Shown one piece after another: positions 6,186 through 8,499 of a stretch of DNA of 8,499 nt. Under the pieces are notes generated by a model, which saw only the letters and a program-made list of their open reading frames with translations, was not told where the DNA came from and did not search any database. Source of the DNA: Spirochaetota bacterium (GTDB taxonomy: Bacteria > Spirochaetota > Brevinematia > DTOW01). Each line of letters opens with the position of its first letter. The first letter of the stretch is position 1. The position numbers were made by a program, and so were the translations under genes. Location: assembly GCA_028276145.1 (NCBI GenBank), contig JAPYWX010000061.1, positions 1 to 8,499 on the forward strand, in the 5' to 3' direction.

Positions 6186-6623
6186 ATGGGGATAATAGCT
6201 GGAATTTTGACTCTTGTGGCTGGGGTTATCTACTTCTTTATTCTATTCAGGGCTATTGCTTCTAGGAAAAAGGAATCTGTTAAGAGAGCTGTTATCTTGG
6301 GTACTCTTGTGCTTGTTTTGAGTTTTGTTGTTTTGGGGTTGTTCTCAACGAATGTTTTTGCTCAGGAAACAAGTTCTGCCGAGCAACAAACACAAAAAGG
6401 TGACCCTATAGCTTTGGGACTTAAGTATGTTGGTGCTGCTTTGGCTGTGGGTCTCGCAGCAATTGGTGCAGGTATTGCTGTTGGTCCCATTGGCGTTTCA
6501 GCTATATCTGTAATAGCTGAGAAACCTGAAATGCTCGGTACTAGCTTAATCTTCATAGGCTTGGCAGAAGGAATAGCTATATACGGTATAGCTATAGCAA
6601 TATTGATAATGTTCGTTATATAA
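6186..6623 (+). CDS. atpK: V/A-type ATP synthase proteolipid (subunit K), N-terminally extended
   Basis: The membrane-rotor subunit of a rotary ATPase. Residues about 76-145 form the classic helical hairpin: Gly/Ala-rich helix 1 (GAALAVGLAAIGAGIAVG, 83-100), polar loop AEKPEMLG (111-118), and helix 2 with the ion-carrying Glu128 in GLAEGIAIYG. One hairpin with one carboxylate is the two-helix type; the AEKPE loop resembles archaeal and Thermus-like A/V-ATPases more than F-type subunit c, though an F-type name (atpE) cannot be excluded. The unusual part is residues 1-75: a first hydrophobic helix (about 3-22), basic ASRKKESVKR (25-34), a second hydrophobic segment (about 35-55) ending NVFA-QETSS, which looks like a signal peptidase site after Ala59. 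A cleaved leader is known for some A/V-type L subunits, but not usually with an extra helix before it. The strong RBS supports ATG 6186. No other ATPase genes are adjacent, and a terminator follows. Confidence 0.85.
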   Translation: MGIIAGILTLVAGVIYFFILFRAIASRKKESVKRAVILGTLVLVLSFVVLGLFSTNVFAQETSSAEQQTQKGDPIALGLKYVGAALAVGLAAIGAGIAVGPIGVSAISVIAEKPEMLGTSLIFIGLAEGIAIYGIAIAILIMFVI

Positions 6624-6628
6624 CCTTT

Positions 6629-6660
6629 ATAAGGGAGCGCCAAGCGCTCCTTTATTATTA
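6629..6660 (+). terminator. Intrinsic terminator of the proteolipid gene
   Basis: Beginning six bases after the stop codon, AAGGGAGCGC (6631-6640) pairs with GCGCTCCTTT (6644-6653) around a CAA loop (ten pairs, one G-T). The stem can extend by two A-T pairs into flanking TTATTATTA. The GC-rich upper stem and T-rich 3' side fit Rho-independent termination. Together with the upstream hairpins it makes the proteolipid gene a single transcription unit. Confidence 0.75.
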
Positions 6661-6715
6661 GCTTTTTCCCTTTGCATAAGCAATTAATGGATACTAGGCA
6701 ATAAAGATTTATCTT

Positions 6716-6746
6716 GTGCTTAATAGTACATTGTGCTTAGTAGCAC
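6716..6746. repeat. Pair of 14-bp palindromes, 17-bp spacing
   Basis: GTGCTTAATAGTAC (6716-6729, one change from the perfect copy) and GTGCTTAGTAGCAC (6733-6746, identical to the 6000 copy) lie in tandem three bases apart. The same A/G difference at the eighth base distinguishes the two members of the 6000-6029 pair, but in the opposite order. This suggests two sub-types that occur together. Confidence 0.7.
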
Positions 6747-6770
6747 TCTCTTATTAATTTGTAGAGTATG

Positions 6771-6788
6771 GAGAAGTTAAACCTTCTC
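6771..6788. other. Small hairpin GAGAAG-ttaaac-CTTCTC
   Basis: A perfect 6-bp stem (6771-6776 with 6783-6788) around TTAAAC, extendable by one G-T pair. There is no T-run, so it is not a convincing terminator. The central AAGTTAAACCTT resembles the AAGGTGAAACCTT hairpin at 5980-5992, also next to a repeat pair. Confidence 0.4.
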
Positions 6789-6912
6789 TTAACTAATAGG
6801 GTGGGTTGGTGGAACTACACAGAATCATTTTCGTGTTATTATCAATAAGTGTTTAAGGCAGTGTTTGAAACTTTGAAAGTGAAAGAGCCGAAGGTTCATA
6901 AGCTAGATTATT

Positions 6913-6941
6913 TTTAAACATTCTTGGTCTTTTAGTATAAT
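6913..6941 (+). promoter_or_regulatory. Promoter predicting a leaderless mRNA
   Basis: A perfect TATAAT (6936-6941) is preceded after 17 bases by TTTAAA (6913-6918, four of six to TTGACA). With standard geometry the first transcribed base, seven bases past the end of the -10, is 6948, the A of the gene's ATG. The 20 bases before the ATG contain no Shine-Dalgarno sequence, consistent with a leaderless message. Confidence 0.6.
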
Positions 6942-6947
6942 TATTAT

Positions 6948-7706
6948 ATGAAACTAAGTAAGGTGTTGGTTTTTTTGTTTTTAGTTCTCGTTTTTAGCAT
7001 TGTTTCTTACGGTGCTACGGGAGGTGGGGGAGGTGAGGCGAAATCAATGGGAACTTCATCTAAATCCACTAAAGAAGTAGGTGAAGAAACAAAGAAGTTG
7101 AATATTCGTCTAGAGGAGTATACTAATTATTTTGTTTCGCCTTTGGTTGCTGATGATTATATCCTTTTTATTGTGACTAATAAAGCTAAAAAGGTAGAAA
7201 TTATAGGGGATTTCACACATTGGGAGAAAAGAAGAATGGTTTATGAGGAAAAGCTAAAGTTATGGTATTATGTTTGGGCTGAGAATTTGCCGATGGGAGA
7301 GTATAGGTATAGGTTGGTTATGGATGATATTTTTGTTCTTGACCCTCTGAATCCTGCTACTAAGCCTGATGGTAGAGGTGGTTTTTATTCTCTGCTAAAG
7401 CTTGATAAAGATTTTGAAGTTTTCAAAAGTAACCCTAGAAAGGTGGGTAGGGACCTTTACGAGTTTGTTTACAAGGACCTTAAAGCTTCTAGGGTAATAT
7501 TAGTGGGAAGTTTTAATAATTGGAATCCTTACCAGTATGAAATGACAAGGTACAAAGGTGGTATATGGAAAATAACTATCCGTTTACCTAAAGGAACGCA
7601 TTACTATTATTTCATTGTTGACGATGAGATAACACCTGACCCTCTTAATTACAATACGGTTCATGATAAGTTTGGTAATGCTTTAAACGTTTTTGAAGCC
7701 AATTAG
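6948..7706 (+). CDS. Exported protein with two tandem glycogen-binding (CBM48/E-set) modules
   Basis: A 252-residue protein. Residues 1-22 are a Sec signal peptide (MKLSK, long hydrophobic core, SYG-A). There is no lipobox cysteine, so it is predicted to be periplasmic or secreted. A Gly-rich then Ser/Lys/Glu-rich linker spans about 23-55. Module 1 (about 68-152) contains VEIIGDFTHWEKRRM and an MGEYRYRLVMDD-type strand pair followed by LDPLNPATKPDGRGG. Module 2 (about 168-250) contains VILVGSFNNWNPYQYEM, a KGTHYYYFIVDDE block and PDPLNYNTVHDKFGN. The G-x-F-x-x-W and Y-x-(F/Y)-x-V-D patterns are those of AMPK-beta/isoamylase N-terminal glycogen-binding domains. There is no catalytic domain, so it probably binds a glucan or mediates protein contact. 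ATG 6948 is chosen because it alone includes the signal peptide. Its stop overlaps folK's stop tail to tail by four bases. Confidence 0.8.
   Translation: MKLSKVLVFLFLVLVFSIVSYGATGGGGGEAKSMGTSSKSTKEVGEETKKLNIRLEEYTNYFVSPLVADDYILFIVTNKAKKVEIIGDFTHWEKRRMVYEEKLKLWYYVWAENLPMGEYRYRLVMDDIFVLDPLNPATKPDGRGGFYSLLKLDKDFEVFKSNPRKVGRDLYEFVYKDLKASRVILVGSFNNWNPYQYEMTRYKGGIWKITIRLPKGTHYYYFIVDDEITPDPLNYNTVHDKFGNALNVFEAN
7029..7049 (+). promoter_or_regulatory. Internal Shine-Dalgarno-like site before Met34
   Basis: GGAGGTGA (7029-7036) is a full match to the usual 16S anti-Shine-Dalgarno and lies ten bases before the in-frame ATG at 7047-7049 (Met34). Initiation there would yield a signal-less, cytoplasmic form carrying both modules. 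The same bases encode the Gly-rich linker, so the match may be an accident of glycine codons, and the spacing is slightly long. Confidence 0.25.
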
Positions 7707-8173
7707 TAAGGTTGTACTTCTTGGTTTGGTTGAATGAATTCTTTTATTGGTCTTTTCGTTTGTGGGTCGACGAAGTCAGGTATTAGTTCAAGTAACGGTA
7801 TTATAACGAAGTTTCTTTTTAGCCTCTCAGGATGTGGAATTATCAAATTTTCTTCTTCCACTACTTTGTTTTTGAAGTAAACTATGTCAATGTCTATTTC
7901 TCTTGGTCCCCATCTGAACCTTTCTTTTCTTCCTATCTTTGTTTCTGTTTCTTTTATTTTCTTTAAAAGTTCCTGGGGAGTTAGTTCAGTATCACCTATC
8001 ACAATAAGGTTTAGAAAATTATTTTGCTTTTCAAAACCTACAGGTTTTGTTTCATAAATTTTTGAAACTTTTTCTATTTTTAAGTACTTTTCTAACTCCT
8101 TCAATGCTAGTAATAGGTACTCTTTTCTTGGCTCAATGTTACTACCAAGTGAGAGTATGATATATCTATTCAT
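7703..8173 (-). CDS. folK: 2-amino-4-hydroxy-6-hydroxymethyldihydropteridine pyrophosphokinase
   Basis: HPPK transfers pyrophosphate from ATP to 6-hydroxymethyl-7,8-dihydropterin in cytoplasmic folate synthesis. At 156 residues it is a normal single-domain FolK, not fused to FolB or FolP. Signatures are LSLGSNIEPR (7-16), YETKPVG (40-46), FLNLIV (53-58), the signature RWGPREIDIDIV (87-98) with the two Mg-binding aspartates at 94 and 96, and IPHPERLKRNFVIIPL (112-127). Start ATG 8173 lies inside the end of the upstream AMMECR1 gene (8-base overlap), with only a weak AGGT (8178-8181) ahead of it, so translational coupling is likely. The TAA stop overlaps the TAG of the convergent glycogen-binding-module gene by four bases. 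No folP or folB is seen. Confidence 0.95.
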   Translation of the reverse strand: MNRYIILSLGSNIEPRKEYLLLALKELEKYLKIEKVSKIYETKPVGFEKQNNFLNLIVIGDTELTPQELLKKIKETETKIGRKERFRWGPREIDIDIVYFKNKVVEEENLIIPHPERLKRNFVIIPLLELIPDFVDPQTKRPIKEFIQPNQEVQPY

Positions 8174-8499
8174 CGCTACCTAGTTCACTTTCGCTGAATA
8201 CTTCGGCTGTGAATGTATATATTTCCGTGTCTTCTTTTTTCCAATCATCTAGTGATAGCCCTGCTTTTATGCAGGTTTGCCTTAAGAAGGTTAGCTTGTC
8301 CCAGTTGTATTCAGTGGCTACCTGTGGTAGAAGTAAGCCTTGAAATGGTCCCCTCCTGACTATTAGTCCATGTTTGCCTACTTCTATCTCTGATATACTT
8401 TCTATTCTTTTTGGTTCTGAGAGCACAGAAACTTCAATTTCAATTTCGTCTAGTTCATCTTCTGTGAGTGGGTCAAATCTTGGGTCTCTCATTGCTGCT
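8166..8499 (-). CDS. amrA: AMMECR1-domain protein / AmmeMemoRadiSam system protein A (5' partial)
   Basis: The frame is open to the right edge. Codons for Ala-Ala precede the ATG at 8492, matching the family's '-AF-DPRF-PLT' stretch, so that ATG is internal and the gene starts outside. Numbering from it, visible conserved parts are DPRFDPLTEDEL (3-14), IEIEVSVLS (17-25), VGKHGLIVRRG (38-48), GLLLPQVATEYNW (52-64), TFLRQTCIKAGL (68-79) with Cys74, and IYTFTAEVF (91-99). These are the C-terminal half of the AMMECR1 fold (whole proteins are about 170-200 residues). In bacteria this domain is often linked with a MEMO-family protein and a radical SAM enzyme; its biochemical role is not settled. 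It overlaps folK by eight bases, implying one operon. The partners would have to lie to the right of the window. Confidence 0.9.
   Translation of the reverse strand, partial: AAMRDPRFDPLTEDELDEIEIEVSVLSEPKRIESISEIEVGKHGLIVRRGPFQGLLLPQVATEYNWDKLTFLRQTCIKAGLSLDDWKKEDTEIYTFTAEVFSESELGSDE

Larger units (their letters stand above)
6624..6947. other. 324-base non-coding spacer
   Basis: This lies between the proteolipid gene and the glycogen-binding-module gene. It contains the terminator at 6629-6660, a second pair of the 14-bp palindrome (6716-6746), a GAGAAG/CTTCTC hairpin (6771-6788), a short direct repeat AGTGTTTRA (6848-6856 and 6860-6868), and the promoter at 6913-6941. No open frame with a ribosome binding site or known RNA gene is evident. 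Confidence 0.55.

Noticed and set aside
6362..6643. Minus-strand frame of 93 codons across the proteolipid gene
   Set aside because: It mirrors the Gly/Ala-rich proteolipid coding sequence and runs through the terminator hairpin; it shows no sign of a gene of its own.

Overview
The window is low-GC, densely coded DNA that reads as the chromosome of a Gram-negative-type bacterium. Evidence for this is several exported proteins with signal peptides, a probable outer-membrane beta-barrel, strong Shine-Dalgarno sequences and sigma70-like promoter elements. A V/A-type ATPase proteolipid, an exported tandem glycogen-binding-module protein and a FecR-domain protein would all fit a spirochaete-related anaerobe. 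That placement is an impression from gene content, not a measured phylogeny. Most genes are housekeeping, and nothing points to phage, insertion sequences, a toxin-antitoxin module or CRISPR.

Layout. Positions 2-1600 (+) hold the 3' part of a FecR-domain/beta-propeller protein cut by the left edge. Then sufS (1680-2918, +) is joined by a one-base TAATG overlap to a small exported barrel-like protein (2918-3655, +). Running the other way is an argG-pyrB operon (5767 down to 3622, -). The 3' end of pyrB overlaps the barrel gene by 34 bases. Between argG and the next gene lies a 418-base non-coding stretch filled with small hairpins and repeats. The stand-alone ATPase proteolipid gene (6186-6623, +) follows, with its own strong ribosome binding site and terminator. 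A second non-coding stretch of 324 bases carries the same repeat. Next comes an exported protein with two glycogen-binding modules (6948-7706, +), whose promoter geometry predicts a leaderless mRNA. On the minus strand, folK (8173-7703) and the C-terminal part of an AMMECR1/AmrA protein (8499-8166) overlap each other, and folK abuts the glycogen-binding gene tail to tail with a 4-base overlap.

How the parts relate. ArgG and PyrB sit on the arginine and pyrimidine branches that both draw on carbamoyl phosphate and aspartate, so their co-transcription is sensible. SufS supplies sulfane sulfur, but no sufBCDEU partner is present here. FolK makes a tetrahydrofolate precursor.

Most notable unexplained structure. 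A 14-bp imperfect palindrome, GTGCTTARTAGCAC, occurs in five good copies plus several decayed ones, only in the two spacers flanking the proteolipid gene. Two clear pairs have starts 16-17 bp apart. In the upstream cluster, copies are followed by T-runs on the + strand, like miniature terminators, although no + strand gene ends there. Other points of note are an orphan 10-bp hairpin in front of argG, the leaderless secreted glycogen-binding gene with a possible second internal start, and a proteolipid with an extra N-terminal membrane segment before a leader-like region.
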